Notes under the pieces: model-generated
Databases searched by the model: none
What the model saw: the letters and a program-made list of their open reading frames with translations, nothing else
Told to the model about the DNA's origin: nothing
Part shown: piece by piece, positions 7,885 to 18,553 of the stretch
How the letters are laid out: each line of letters starts with the position of its first letter
How positions within the stretch are numbered: position 1 is the first letter of the stretch
Assembly: GCA_015179045.1 (NCBI GenBank)
Contig: WHUZ01000215.1
Span: 1-26,857 of the forward strand
Direction of reading: 5' to 3'
From: Kalaharituber pfeilii
Taxonomy: Eukaryota; Ascomycota; Pezizomycetes; Pezizales; Pezizaceae
Length of the DNA stretch: 26,857 bases
Made by a program: the position numbers and the translations under genes

Positions 7885-10745
7885 AAATTATATAACCTTA
7901 CTTGTAGTATATAGCCATAATAGTATCTCTGAATAAGCATTCAAAGCTCGAAGACAGGCTTAACAAATAAAGAAATCTCTATCTACTTCTAAAACTTAAT
8001 TTTAGAAACTTTCAGATAGTCCTTCCAGTTTCTGCCTTAGGGCCCTTTCTCTCTTCTCTACTCCTTCATATCATAGCAAATAAACTTTCCTGATAGCAAA
8101 TTTTTACTCAACTTGGGTTAGTAAATCATATGATATACTAAAACTTGATCTTAGAGAAGAACCTTCCTAACTTATTCTACTTCTTTCTATTCTCTACTAT
8201 CCTTTTTCAGTTCTTCTCTATATCCCTCTATTCACTAAAGTCTTCTGAGTGAAATCTTTGCTGACTATACTAGAAAGCTAGGTATGCCCCTATTTGGGCC
8301 TCTCTGTAGCTGCATTGTCTAATTCTACTACTCCTATCTTCTTCAACCATACCCTGCATCTTCCTTTCTCTAGGTACATGGTAGTGAAGTTGGACACCAA
8401 TATCCTATTCTACTTCATAACCTTTCTCTCTCTACTTCTCTCTTCTCCTTTCTTCATACCTTCACCCTCTAATACAACCCACTTCTAGTAGCTACCTCTT
8501 TCTTCTACATTACTATCCTCTTCTTTGCCTACTTATCTATCTTCTTATTTTCTATAATTCTGATATAAGCCTTAACCCATATTAGTTTCATATCTCCTTC
8601 CTTCTTTTTTCTTCTTGCTACTACATCTACTACTCTTCTTATATTTTTAATCTTTCTTTTTTCCTCCTTGCCTACCTTCTAAATCACTATAATAGTAGCT
8701 TTAGTATTTAAGCAAACTAGGACTGATACCTCCTCTGACATACTTTCTAGTGTACTTCTTACCCCTCTCATCTTCTTGTCAAAAACTATTACTATTCTCT
8801 ATACTACTTCTACTACTATTATAGATCTTCCCTACACTTCTACCCTCATTTTGCTATTCTCAACCTTACTACTATCTGAGAAGAGAACTGCTTCTCCTCT
8901 TCTAGTCTCCTCAATCAAGGTCTCCTACTACTTTCTCTCTCCTTCTTTCACCCTAGTCTTTTTGTAAACTCTACTTCTACCTTCTTATACTTTTCTACCT
9001 ATAAGATCTCTTCTTCCTCTCTAGCAAATCTTGCTTACTGGTCCTACCAGCAGTCTAGTACTACCTTGTATCTATTTTCTTTTCTCAGTAACTACTACAT
9101 TCTTCAGTTTCTCCAATTTCTCATCTTTTCTTCTCTCTCCTCACTCCTTATCCTAAAGTTACCTATGCAGAGCTCTGCTAGCTCTGACAGAATCTCTACC
9201 TCCTAGATAATCACTCTCACTTGCATGCTATCTAGAACTGTCTTTATATCTTCTACTCTGAATATCACATTTAACTCTTCTACCTTAGCACCTCTCCTCC
9301 CTTCAGCTGCTCTCTTCAAAACCTGTAGCTGTACTTATACCATCTCCTTCTTCTACTCTTTCTAGCCTCTCCACTTAATCTTACTCTTTTACATTATCAC
9401 TACTTTTACTATTCCTATATATACTTGCTACTAGCTTTATAATAATATCCTCCAATTCCAATTGCCTAGCCCTAAGAGTACTGTTATCAGCCTTCTTACT
9501 CTACTCAGCCTATTTCACTAATATACTCTGAATGTCAGCTTCTTATCCAAAATAATTCCCAACCACTTCAGCATTTTCCTCTTCTTTTTTTATCTTTTCT
9601 CTACTCTAAAAGTTATCATCTTCTACTTTGACTTTTCTAGTAGGATTTGATTCTCTTCTGTTACCTCAACTATCACTATCTTTACCTTCTCCCTAAGACA
9701 TGCTATATCCTAATAGCGATGCCAGTCTAAGATTATTGCTACCAGGTTATCAACATATGATAGAACCTCTACCTCTACTTCAGTTGCTACTCCTCTTAAT
9801 CTCCTTTCTATCTTTTCTATAGTAGATACTATGAATATTAGGAAAACAATAGATAAGGATAGTGATCTCTATAAGACCTCCATATTTGACCTGCCCCTCT
9901 CCCTCTCCTTGCCGTCCTACTATACCTCAAATTCTCTTCCTCCTATAAACTCCTTCATCTACTTCTACTTCCTCTTTATCTCCTTACTCCTCCTCTCTTC
10001 TATCCTTCTTATTACTACCTCTCTTCTTATGATATTAAAGCCTTTTTTACTATCTACTATTACTTATACTACTCTTCTCCCCTATGCAGATACCTTTGCA
10101 TCTTGATAATTGCTCTTGTTATTACCTAGATTACATTCCTTTCTTTCTGAGCTCCAAGTTATAACCTATAAAAGAGGTAGTCCTTCTTTTAAAGCTTACT
10201 GGCCATTATCTTCTTTCTGACCTTCCTAATATAGTTAATCAGATTGATTGACCTCTATACTTTTGTAGTCTTAATATCCTTGCCTAGTTTCAGAATCATA
10301 ACCACCTATATTTCTCTCCATACTACCAAAGTCTAGTTACATATCTAGTTTTCAGTGATCTCTCTTACTACTTTATCTATAATTGATGTCTTCAGGGCTT
10401 GTTTGATTAAATGCTATCTGATTCTATCTAGTCCTAGAGCTAAGTTGTTCTTAGTCTCTTTAATTACTGCCCTTACCTCTTCCTCTACTTTTCTTCTGTT
10501 CGTCTTCTCAATTTCCTCTATTTGCAGCTCCTCTCTTTCATTTATCCTCTCCTCTTCCTTCTACTAGGAGAAGTTCCTTCTTACTAAGGCCTCTACCTTC
10601 TTCCTATCCCCCTCTCTATCCTTCTTCTCCTTATCTACTAAAACTCTCATCTTCTTCTTCCCTCTGAATAGGTCCTTCACTACTCTCACTACTCTTTATA
10701 AGTTATTGAATCCCTCCTCTTCTATAAAATCTCTCTAATACTTCT
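7885..10745 (-). pseudogene. LINE B ORF2 remnant: reverse transcriptase and RNase H-like region
   Basis: Minus-strand frames give EEEVRAVIKETKNNLALGLD near 10425-10490, the equivalent of the LINE motif with KAPGPDG at the RT N terminus; copy A lacks it. The catalytic motif reads LSYVDNLVATILDW with YVDN at 9746-9757: the second aspartate is Asn, a G-to-A change not shared by copy A (YVDD). The remaining RT, post-RT and C-terminal blocks align with copy A but carry many more stops. Upstream lies a Lys/Glu/Arg-rich linker (10500-10746) with no recognisable endonuclease. The gene is dead. Confidence 0.8.
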
Positions 10746-10746
10746 T
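10742..10746. repeat. Likely 5-bp target-site duplication of the Gypsy element (left)
   Basis: TTCTT precedes the left LTR. CTTCTTCTC follows the right LTR at about 22489. The pyrimidine-rich LINE context and a damaged LTR terminus make the exact register uncertain. Confidence 0.4.
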
Positions 10747-11394
10747 TGTTAGTATGGGTGTTGCTGGACTTATAAGAGTGACTCTGGATTCACGAAGGTA
10801 GTAAAGCAGACAATAAAAAGTTACCTAAGAATATTAAGTGAGAGTTTAACTTAGAATACTGCTTGTGTCTTAATTTCCTTCTAGCTAACTATTCAGCTCA
10901 TTTATATAGACTTCCGGCTATTATACATGATTAGTCAATTGATAGTAATATGACAATAAATATGCTAAGGCATACAGGCAAAGAAACGTAACAGAAAATA
11001 CGTATTAGGAAGGTCTATAGTAGTAGAAAAGGCATAAACATAATAGGAGTATGCATTTGAAAGGTCTGCAGTAGCTGGAAAGACATGAATATAATGAAGA
11101 CATATATTAGGAAGGTTTGCAGTAGCTAGAAAGATATGAATGTAATAGAGACATCTATTAGAAAAAGTCTGCAATAGCCAGAAAAGTATAAATGTAATAG
11201 AAATATATATTAGGAAGGTCTATAATACATGTGTGTATATTAGTAGGCTATGTGCAACTTCAATACATACTTTAGTAGGTAACTGCTATTTACTAGTGGA
11301 CATTACCTAGTAGTGATTAGTCATATCTTTAGTATACGTCTCTGGCAATACTTCTGGAACTGACTCCATAAGTCTTACCTTAGCTATAATATCA
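10747..11394 (-). repeat. Gypsy 3' LTR (intact length, 648 bp)
   Basis: In plus orientation it starts TGTTAGTATGG and ends CTATAATATCA; on the coding strand it therefore begins TGATATTATAG and ends ACTAACA, the TG...CA rule. It aligns along its whole length with 15987-16173 plus 22031-22489. Near 10938-10946 it preserves the unoccupied target of the satellite-carrying element (ACATGATTAGTCAATTG). It contains a 51-bp tandem repeat. Confidence 0.85.
11004..11220 (+). repeat. 51-bp minisatellite inside the LTR, about four units
   Basis: Units beginning ATTAGGAAGGTCTGCAGTAG and continuing CTGGAAAGGCATGAATATAA recur every 51 bp (11004 and 11106 are exactly two units apart). The same array is in the other LTR at about 22100-22320, so it is an inherent LTR feature. 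Confidence 0.75.
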
Positions 11395-11405
11395 CCCCCT
11401 ATTTT
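11395..11405 (-). other. Polypurine tract of the Gypsy element
   Basis: On the minus strand AAAATAGGGGG lies immediately before the LTR start TGATATTATAG. This is the expected primer site for plus-strand DNA synthesis and fixes the element's orientation as minus. Confidence 0.7.
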
Positions 11406-11779
11406 AGAGCTTTTTTACTTTAAAAAGCTTCTAAAAATCTAAAAATCTATTTAATAGGGTCAGTGTATACTTTTGTGTGGCTAACAGTGTCGGTATACCC
11501 TATACACAGAGTACTAGTAATTCATTATAAGTACAATAGCTGATGATAAGACTTGTATATTCTATACTTAATTTTAATATTAGCTATTAAACCACTTCTC
11601 AGGTAAAACTCTATAGAAAACCCTTGAGAGCATAGAACATATAACACCTATATGAGGTTGTAGCTTTGCTAGCTAGACTTTGGTAGTATTAAATAATATA
11701 TCACAATACCTATAAAGCAGGGTCTTTAGGCTTTCATGAGTAACTTGTATAGAATTCTATAACAGATTCTACTAGTAGT

Positions 11780-13800
11780 AGAAGTTATAGGTTACCAATT
11801 GGCTCTTATCTACTATCTTCATTGTACACCTGCCAATAGATTCAATATTTGACTTAGTCCCAGACCTTGTGGCTATTAATAGTATGGTCGATATTATAGT
11901 AGAATTCTTGTTCATTACCATCAAGGTCTATATTGTTATCTCAAGTTTGGAAGAGCTTGAGGAGGCTAATATGTATAATTCTGTATAGTCATATACTCTG
12001 AGGTAGTTTGAGTTCAGTTGTTGTACAACTTAGTGAGTCCTCTGTTGCTGGTAAGATGAAGCATAGTTTTTCGAGATGTATATTATTTTTAGAGTTAAAT
12101 CTGTATAGGCTTTCAAAGGGTATATAGCTATAGGTTAATATTTTCAAAGTGCTATGTATATATATATGATTGGTACTATGTATGGTCAAAGCTGTATATC
12201 TGTATACAGTCAGTACTACATGCTTTTGACTCATATAGGCTAGCCAGGTCTATGAGCCATTTTCTAGCTGGTGAATTATTATAGTGAGGTATTAAACTGA
12301 GTAACAGATCTGACTCTAGTTTGGTATTGGTATTGGGTTCGGCAGGCATATCAGTTAGCTTTTCATCTTTTGACAATATATGTTTGCATAGCTTCTCTCT
12401 ATTTATTCCAGTAGAACTTTCTTAATATCACTTTCTGGGTACAATGTATCTCCCAGTAGCTTATAACCTTAAGGTCTTCCTTAACAGGGTCACCATTAGT
12501 AAGTAATTACCTATCTTTTAAGAGCTGGATTTCTAGACCTGCCGGTTCATTACCGAATCAATATGATATAGTGTCAGCTATTTTGTTATTGCTTTATGAT
12601 AGATAATAGTACAATCTAGTTTGCATATCTTCATGTACTAGTTTGCTTGCCGGAAGTTGAGCTTCTGCTTAGTAGTAATGTATTTGAGACTATAGTAATT
12701 AATATAGATGTTGATATGTATACGCTATAGGTAAGTGTACCATTTCTTGAAGTATTCAATGATCACCAATAGCTGGAATAGGATAATTTGGTTTGCCTGC
12801 ATTGAGAGCTCATGAGTAAATGTTACCTTAGTATAGTATTGTAGTTTTGTTCTCTTTATAGTATTGGAGAGAGTACTAGTAAGAGCTTAGTAAGATGCAC
12901 TAATTTCCATAATCATCTTTAGAGATCTATCTCATGATCATCCTAAAAGTTCTATCCATTGCATAGAGTACTAATATATCGGTTTCTATAATTGCCTTCA
13001 AAGTTCTATCCTATGATTGCCTACAAGACTTTATTCCATGATCACCTTCAGGGTTTTATCTCATGAGCAGAGTACTAAAGTGAATAGGAATGCTCACTTA
13101 AGTTTATTGAATGACTACTATTGTATATTACTGTATAAAAATAGTATGATGCTCATAAGGAAGGTAAGTAGTTTTTAGTTTAGTATTATAGTTCTTAATG
13201 AAACAGTGTAGTAGTTGGCCAGTCGGCAATAGTATTAAGCTTATAGCTATTAATAGTATAGCTAAGTAAGACTGTTTCTAGTCTATGATCAAGTGGTAGT
13301 TGTAGAACCTGTTCTATAGTCATACTACTCTATTGATATTCTTCCAATTTTATTTATCATCTCCTGACAATTCTAAAAGGCATGTTAGGATATTCGAACA
13401 GGTTTTTATCACCTGATTGATTTCAAATAAGGCCTTCTTATACAACTCTACAGGTCTGGTATAAGTAAGAGGGGGTGCCAGTTCCATACTATAGTCTTGT
13501 TGAGTCCTCTTTTAGTCTACATATGAATATAGTAAGCTATCCTTTTTCTAGACGAATAGTATTGGTATTAGCTGTGAGTCTTGAATACCTGATCTTGCCA
13601 GTAAGTAGATGTTCTTCCAGATATGTCTGCAGTGCTTCATCTTTTAGGATAGTCTTATATTATTAGACTATTGGGTACTTTAGTACTAGAGCTATTCAGT
13701 GGAATCTTATGATCCCTGGATCGGTAGGGATGTCTGGCTGCTTGCTCCTTAGAGAGTAATGTTCATAATATTTATATTAATCATTAGTAGTATATTCTCT
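11780..13800 (-). pseudogene. Gypsy pol remnant: RT, RNase H, integrase, chromodomain
   Basis: Minus-strand frames give, in order, the start of reverse transcriptase DEALQTYLEEHLLTGKIRYS (13550-13645; the family's EYLDENLAKGFIRPS). Then come NWHPLLLIPDL (13455-13490; RYPLPLIPEL) and LFEYPNMPF (13376-13410; YEYLVMPFG). The catalytic palm between the last two is missing, so an internal deletion of some tens of codons is likely. The RNase H connection reads SLKYITTKQKLNFRQAN (12640-12710; NLEYFTTTKKLNRRQARW). The integrase zinc-finger end reads CQKMKS then LPNPIPIPN (12310-12385). The C terminus has a chromodomain, EFYYNIDHTI and YWQVYNEDSR (11793-11910; the YLVKWKGYxxEExTWEP type). Many stops; inactive. 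Confidence 0.8.
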
Positions 13801-13829
13801 TCTTCCAACGATTCCTTCCCAAATCCAAA

Positions 13830-13905
13830 ACAGAAACAGATAGTAGAAATAAAAACAGGTGGAAGAAATAGAAACAGGTAGAAGAAATAGAAACAGGTGG
13901 AAGAA
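13830..13905. repeat. 19-bp short tandem repeat, about four units
   Basis: Units of the form GAAATAGAAACAGGTGGAA repeat from about 13830 to 13905 with small variations. It lies in the Gypsy internal region between the gag-like and pol-like parts. Confidence 0.65.
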
Positions 13906-14099
13906 TAATTTCATCACAAGAAATAATAAAATTAAAGAAATCATTAATCAAACACCAGTTTTTACCATTAACAGAGAAACTTTTCCTTCCAAACTAAGAT
14001 AATTCTAATATTACTTCTCTATTACCAATATCTAAACATTTCGTATCAAAAGTAGTACTAGGAATTATATTACTTAATTTATTCTGAATGTCAGAAAAC

Positions 14100-15900
14100 A
14101 AATACAGTATTTAAAACTTTAACTCCTTCCAGGTAGCTCTTATCTCCCTGCTATACATTTACAGGTCTAGCCTAGTCCTTCTAATAGTGTCTTAGACGTT
14201 CCTTATTCTTTTGAATTGCTATGAGCTGACTTTCTTATTCTTATGATATAGACAGTAGATCTTTCAGTAGTAGTTATTCTACTAGTCGATGTTTGCACTT
14301 ATTGATAGAGGACTTGGAGGAGTAGGTAGTAATAGATATAGCTTTCTTCTTCTAGTTCATCCTGCTTTTGTGGAAAATGATTTTGGCTACTTCACCTTAG
14401 GTGGAGGTGAGCTGAACTTTAAGCAGGACTGGTAGTAGTAGCAGCAGGACTCTAAGGAGCTACATGAGGGTCTCTGATAGTAGAAAGCTTACACATAAAG
14501 TATACAAGATTGGTTATATAAGTGTGAAAAGGTGAGTACCCTGTAGTATACTTGGGGGTAGGAATTGTTTGAAGATGATATATTAACTTAGTAGTTCTTC
14601 AAGTTCGATTTTGCATGGGTCTATAACCCAATGGGGTTGGGCATCTTTTGACATTATCAGTAGGGTGGGAGTAGATATCCTTCACCTAACAAGTATTCTG
14701 AATCTTTTGAGCTTTTTTGGCTTTCTAAGAAATCACTTTGGCTGCTTCATTTTAGGCGAAGGTAGCAGGACCTTGGATGAGAATAGTGATAGTAATGGTG
14801 ATGGGACTTTGAGTAGCAGCAGGATTTTGGGTAATAGCAAGGCTCTAATTAGTAGAACTCTGATCCATAGTGGAACTTTCAAGTAGCGATGGAACTTCAA
14901 GCGGTGATAGAAAGGTCTCTGAGTAGCAGCAGAACTCTGAGTAGTAGTACCAGTCTGAGTAGCAGCGGGTCCCTGAGTAGTAGCAGGACTCTGAGTAGTA
15001 GTACAAGTCTGAGTAGTAGTAGGTCCTTGAGTAGCAGCAGAAATTCTACCCCTCAATTCTGAGTAGGGCTATATATGCAATTTGTGATAGTTAGTTATCT
15101 CTAAATATTATGATATCTATCATCAGTGAGGAGGGACTGGGTGATTGAAGTACTAAGAGAGGTAGGGAAGTGACTATTAAAGTTCCAGTAGTATCTCCAC
15201 CAGGTCTTTGTAGATCCATCTAGATAATAGGAGATTATCCTATTCTTAGTACTATTACTTTTAATATTATATACCTTAAAGTACTTTTCTATGGAGAAGA
15301 AGTCCTACAGTTCATCATACATTCCTTTGGATACCTTGGGAGGTATAGTGGCTACCAGATTCGGTTCTGGGACTGACATTAGTGACATTGGCAATAATAA
15401 GATTCTGAGCAGTAGCGGGACTCCAAATAGCAGCAGGACTCTGAATAGTAGTAAGACTCCAAATGGCAGCGGGATTCTAAATAGCAGTAGAACTCTAAAC
15501 AGTGGTAGGACTCTAAACAGCTATATAAGGGTCTGTGACTATAATTATTTAGTAGTGGCAGTTGGCTCTGCTGCTGCTATAGGATAGTAGTAACTTACTA
15601 GGTTATGGTGTTCATATGAGTGATTAATATAGTAAGTTGGGTCCTCAATTCCCATAATATTGTAGTTTTCAAGTTCTCAATTCTACCATTTCTAGTATAA
15701 GCTTCTGCCTCAAATCGATCTAATAGAGTTAGTTATTTGACAATTTAGGCTAGTTATCTAATATCAATCTGATAGGGCTAGTCATAATTTGAGTTAGTTA
15801 TCTAGCAATTTAATCTGATAAGGCTAGTTATCTGATATTATAACATCTCTTCTAAGGTATTTCTAGACTCCTGGGGGGCATGCTGAGAGTGGTTGGAGTG
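14100..15900 (-). pseudogene. Gypsy gag region, unrecognisable, with 18-bp minisatellite blocks
   Basis: Position between the 5' LTR and pol predicts gag, but I cannot recognise capsid or zinc-knuckle residues. Instead, the region has three blocks of an ~18-bp unit (AGTAGCAGCAGGACTCTG) at about 14425-14470, 14760-15050 and 15400-15525. Around 14340-14420 and 14695-14770 the flanking sequence is duplicated (ACTTTGGCTGCTTCATTTTA type). The blocks yield Thr/Gln/Ala/Pro repeats on the minus strand (TTTQSPATTQGPAATQ) and Ser-rich frames on the plus strand. Either could be an accidental product of the repeat. Low-complexity gag linkers do occur in fungal Gypsy elements, so a minus-strand origin is plausible but not shown. 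Confidence 0.35.
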
Positions 15901-15986
15901 CTAAGAGAGGTAGAAGAGGAATTACTGAGACTCTATTAGTAATGAGTATAAGGAAAAAAAAAAAGATAAAGATACGAGTAGTATAA

Positions 15987-16173
15987 TATTAGCATGGATG
16001 TTACTGGACTCATAAGAGTAACTCTGAGTTTACAAAGGCAGCGAAGTAGATGACAAAAGGTTATACAAGAGTATTAAGTGAGAGTTCAACTCAGAAAACT
16101 ACTTGTGTCTTGATTTCCTTCTAGCTAACTGTTTAGCTTATTTATATAAACTTCTAGCTATCATACCTAACTA
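15987..16173 (-). repeat. Gypsy 5' LTR, left part
   Basis: TATTAGCATGGATGTTACTG at 15987 aligns with TGTTAGTATGGGTGTTGCTG at 10747. The alignment continues (TGTGTCTTGATTTCCTTCTA, then GCTAACT) until the terminal repeat of the inserted element at 16174. Differences from the other LTR are mainly transitions. Confidence 0.85.
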
Positions 16174-16196
16174 CTACATCAGCAAAAATAATTTTT
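16174..16196 (+). repeat. Left terminal inverted repeat (23 bp)
   Basis: Starts CTACATCAGCAAAAATAATT and pairs without mismatch with 22008-22030. An additional T-run length difference and a G/C-rich stretch follow. Confidence 0.9.
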
Positions 16197-16274
16197 TCCG
16201 CCTGTGTGCGCCAGGTGCACTGGGCGCATAGGGCGCTCCTGACGTAAACTCATGCCCTCGGCGCAGCTCTCTTA

Positions 16275-16515
16275 ACATATACGTTGTGGGCGCACGACCT
16301 CTATTGCTAGCAGCATGAACGCATCGCCCTTCACACTCACATTGTGAGCGCACGCTGTCTATTTGCTAGCAGTATAAGTGCATGACCATTAACACTCACA
16401 TTGTGAGCGCACGCTGTCTATTTGCAAGCAGTACGAGCGTATGACCATTAACACTAACATTGTGAGCACGAAATCTCTATTTGCCAGCAGTGTGGGCGTA
16501 ATCACAGTTAACTTC
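16275..16515 (+). repeat. Left subterminal 59-bp minisatellite, about four units
   Basis: CACTCACATTGTGAGCGCAC followed by GCTGTCTATTTGC recurs at 16334, 16393 and, more diverged, 16452; spacing is 59 bp. Each unit holds a palindromic core (CTCACATTGTGAG). Subterminal repeats of this sort can be transposase-binding sites in DNA transposons; here that is inference. Confidence 0.75.
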
Positions 16516-16805
16516 AACATCTCAGGCGTCAGCATGCCGACCATATACGTGCTCAACCCTGCTGGAATAAGGTGCTCCGCCCACAACAGGTTAAATATTG
16601 TAACCATCGCCTGTAGTAGAATATAGTGCTTGCATACTTGCGCTTATTGTATTCCACACTTGCTCATATATCCCAATATGCAATTATGCAGCAATTTATC
16701 AATTTATTGAATGACGACTAAAACTATGTACATATTCCCATGCCCACTACACCCACATCATCATCGAATTGGCCTGAAGCTGCTGCTCACCGTACGCTTG
16801 CTGTT
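16516..16805. other. Unique left shoulder of the satellite carrier
   Basis: Between the subterminal repeats and the 57-bp array. No coding signal, tRNA or repeat unit is apparent; open frames here (for example 16711-16953) run into the satellite and have no family resemblance. Confidence 0.5.
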
Positions 16806-18072
16806 GAAATCGCGCCGCCGAGGTCTGCCATACCTGTCAAATTCATCGTATTCTGCAGTATATCGCGCCGCCGAGGTCTGCCATACCTGTCAAATTCAGC
16901 ATATTCTGCAGTATATCGCGCCGTTGAGAGGGGCCTGCCATACTTGTCAATAGAACCCATACCACAGGATATGGCACCGTCAAGAGGGGCCTGCCATAGC
17001 TGTTAAATTCAGCTCATTCTGACTGATCACGCGCCATCGAGAGGGCCCCTCGTCATAGCCTGTCAGGCGGCACCCGCGTAAGGAAATAAAAAAAAAAAAA
17101 AAAAAAAACGAGAGGGCCTGCCATACCCGTTAGCAGAGCTCATTGTGTAGCATATCTTAGCGAGGGCCTGCCATACCCGTTAGCAGAGCTCATTGTGTAG
17201 CATATCGAGCACCGTCAAGAGGGCCTGCCATACCCGTTAGCAGAGCTCATTGTGTAGCATATCGAGCACCGTCAAGAGGGCCTGCCATACCCGTTAGCAG
17301 AGCTCATTGTGTAGCATATCGAGCACCGTCAAGAGGGCCTGCCATACCCGTTAGCAGAGCTCATTGTGTAGCATATCGAGCACCGTCGAGAGGGCCTGTC
17401 ATACCTGTTCAATTGAGCTCATGGTGCTATATCGCGCGCCGGCGAGAGGGGCTGCCATACCTGTTAATTGCGCCCATTCTGTGGCATGTCGAGCGCCGAG
17501 AGATGCTGCCATACCTGTTAACAGAGCTCATTCTGCAGCATATCGAGCGCCGTCGAGAGGGCCTGCCATACCTGTTAAGTTGAGCTTATGTTGCCATATC
17601 GCGCGCCGGCGAGAGGGGCTGCCATACCTGTTAATTGAGCCCATTCTGTGGCATGTCGAGCGCCGAGAGAGGCTGCCATACCTGTTAACAGAGCTCATTC
17701 TGTAGCATATCGAGCGCCGTCGAGAGGGCCTGCCATACCTGTTAAGTTGAGCTCATGTTGCCATATCGCGCGCCGTCGAGAGGGCTGCCATACCTGTTAA
17801 TTGAGCCCATTCTGTGGCATGTCGAGCGCCGAGAGAGGCTGCCATACCTGTTAACAGAGCTCAGTCTGTAGCATATCGAGCGCCGTCGAGAGGGCCTGCC
17901 ATACCTGTTAAGTTGAGCTCATGTTGCCATATCGCGTGCCGGCGAGAGGGGCTGCCATACCTGTTAACAGTGCTCATTCTGCAGCAGATCGCGCCGTCGC
18001 GGGCGTTGTCGCGGGGGGCCTGCCATGCCTGTCAAATTCAGCTCATGTTGCCACATCTCGCGCCATCAAGTG
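16806..18072 (-). repeat. 57-bp satellite, left array (about 21 monomers)
   Basis: Monomers read GGCCTGCCATACCTGTTAAC, AGAGCTCATTCTGCAGCATA, TCGAGCGCCGTCGAGAG. Between 17120 and 17400 five near-identical units repeat exactly every 57 bp (for example 17179 and 17236). From about 17400 to 18000 three monomer types alternate to give a higher-order period of 166-169 bp (starts of GTTAAGTTGAGC at 17574, 17741, 17907). It is the inverse-orientation counterpart of 20118-21420. Since 57 is a multiple of 3, long open frames cross the array on both strands; these are by-products. Confidence 0.9.
17038..17118 (+). mobile_element. Micro-insertion 1: 61-bp poly-A-tailed LINE 3' fragment with 10-bp target duplication
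   Basis: CGAGAGGGCC occurs at 17038-17047 and again at 17109-17118. Between them is a 40-bp stretch (CTCGTCATAGCCTGTCAGGC...) and a 21-nt A run (17088-17108). Direct repeats and poly-A are the marks of target-primed reverse transcription. The stretch resembles two other micro-insertions (19797-19847, 19985-20044) and the 3' end of the truncated LINE at 18073-18515. Confidence 0.8.
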
Positions 18073-18528
18073 CAGTAGAGGGGAGTGTATGCGGGTGTGG
18101 ACAGAAGCAAATGGATGACCACCTGGCCTTCAGGTGTGAGGAGGTGGAATACCCGGTAGGATGGGAAAAGTGGGAAGATACGGATGAGAAAGAGTGGAAG
18201 GAAAAGGAAGAGGTGGATGTACTCGAGTACTGGGAAGTTTTTCGGGTCGCTGAAAATCTAAAGGAGGAGGGGATGAATTTTCCTTTGTTCGAGCGTGGCG
18301 GCGGAGGCACAGCGTAGTTATTTTAATTAGTGGGGCGGGGTGTGCTCGGAGAGTGCCCTAGGGGCTTGCTATGAGACTAGGGCGGTTTTTCGCATGTAGA
18401 GAAGGTGGCAGAGGGATACTGTAGTTAGACAAGCCTGCCTCCGGCTCTGAGGGTTTAGACCCAGGGGCCCAGCTAGGCGCATGCGGGGCCACGTTTAAAA
18501 AAAAAAAAAAAAAAGGCGCCGTCAAGTG
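18060..18528 (+). mobile_element. 5'-truncated LINE insertion with 13-bp target duplication and poly-A
   Basis: GCGCCATCAAGTG at 18060-18072 and GCGCCGTCAAGTG at 18516-18528 bracket an insert of about 443 bp ending in 18 A (18497-18514). It interrupts the satellite. The 5' part encodes the C-terminal tail of a LINE protein; the rest is a 3' untranslated region of about 180 bp. Unlike LINE copies A and B it shows no RIP-type decay. Confidence 0.85.
18075..18317 (+). pseudogene. C-terminal fragment of a LINE ORF2 with CCHC-type knuckle
   Basis: The insert is open from its 5' end to a TAG at 18315-18317 (80 codons). It begins VEGSVCGCGQKQMDDHLAFR followed by Cys, giving a C-x-C-x7-H-x4-C pattern. 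Tad1-type LINE proteins carry this pattern at the very end, after the RNase H domain. The rest is acidic and Trp-rich (WEKWEDTDEKEWKEKEEVDV). LINE A has an equivalent, more degraded C-terminal block near 3100-3230. The frame is continuous with an open frame of the adjacent satellite array, which is accidental. No start, RT or endonuclease: a dead fragment. Confidence 0.7.
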
Positions 18529-18553
18529 GAAAGAGTCATACCTGTCAGATTTA

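Larger units (their letters stand above)
7865..10746 (-). mobile_element. Tad1-type LINE, copy B, 3' segment (heavily RIP-mutated)
   Basis: Second copy of the same LINE family as 2810-5283, in the same orientation. It ends in a 20-nt poly-A (poly-T at 7865-7884). Alignment to copy A is clear from about 8340 to 10430, with most differences being G-to-A or C-to-T. It extends about 310 bp further 5' than copy A before it is interrupted at 10747 by the LTR of a Gypsy element. The rest of LINE B resumes at 22490. Confidence 0.85.

Noticed and set aside
11989..12376. Minus-strand open frames of 66 and 81 codons as independent genes
   Set aside because: They lie inside the Gypsy integrase region and are chance open pieces of its shifted frames.
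16806..18072. CRISPR-like array
   Set aside because: The units are adjoining 57-bp monomers with no unique spacers, and the context is a eukaryotic transposon.
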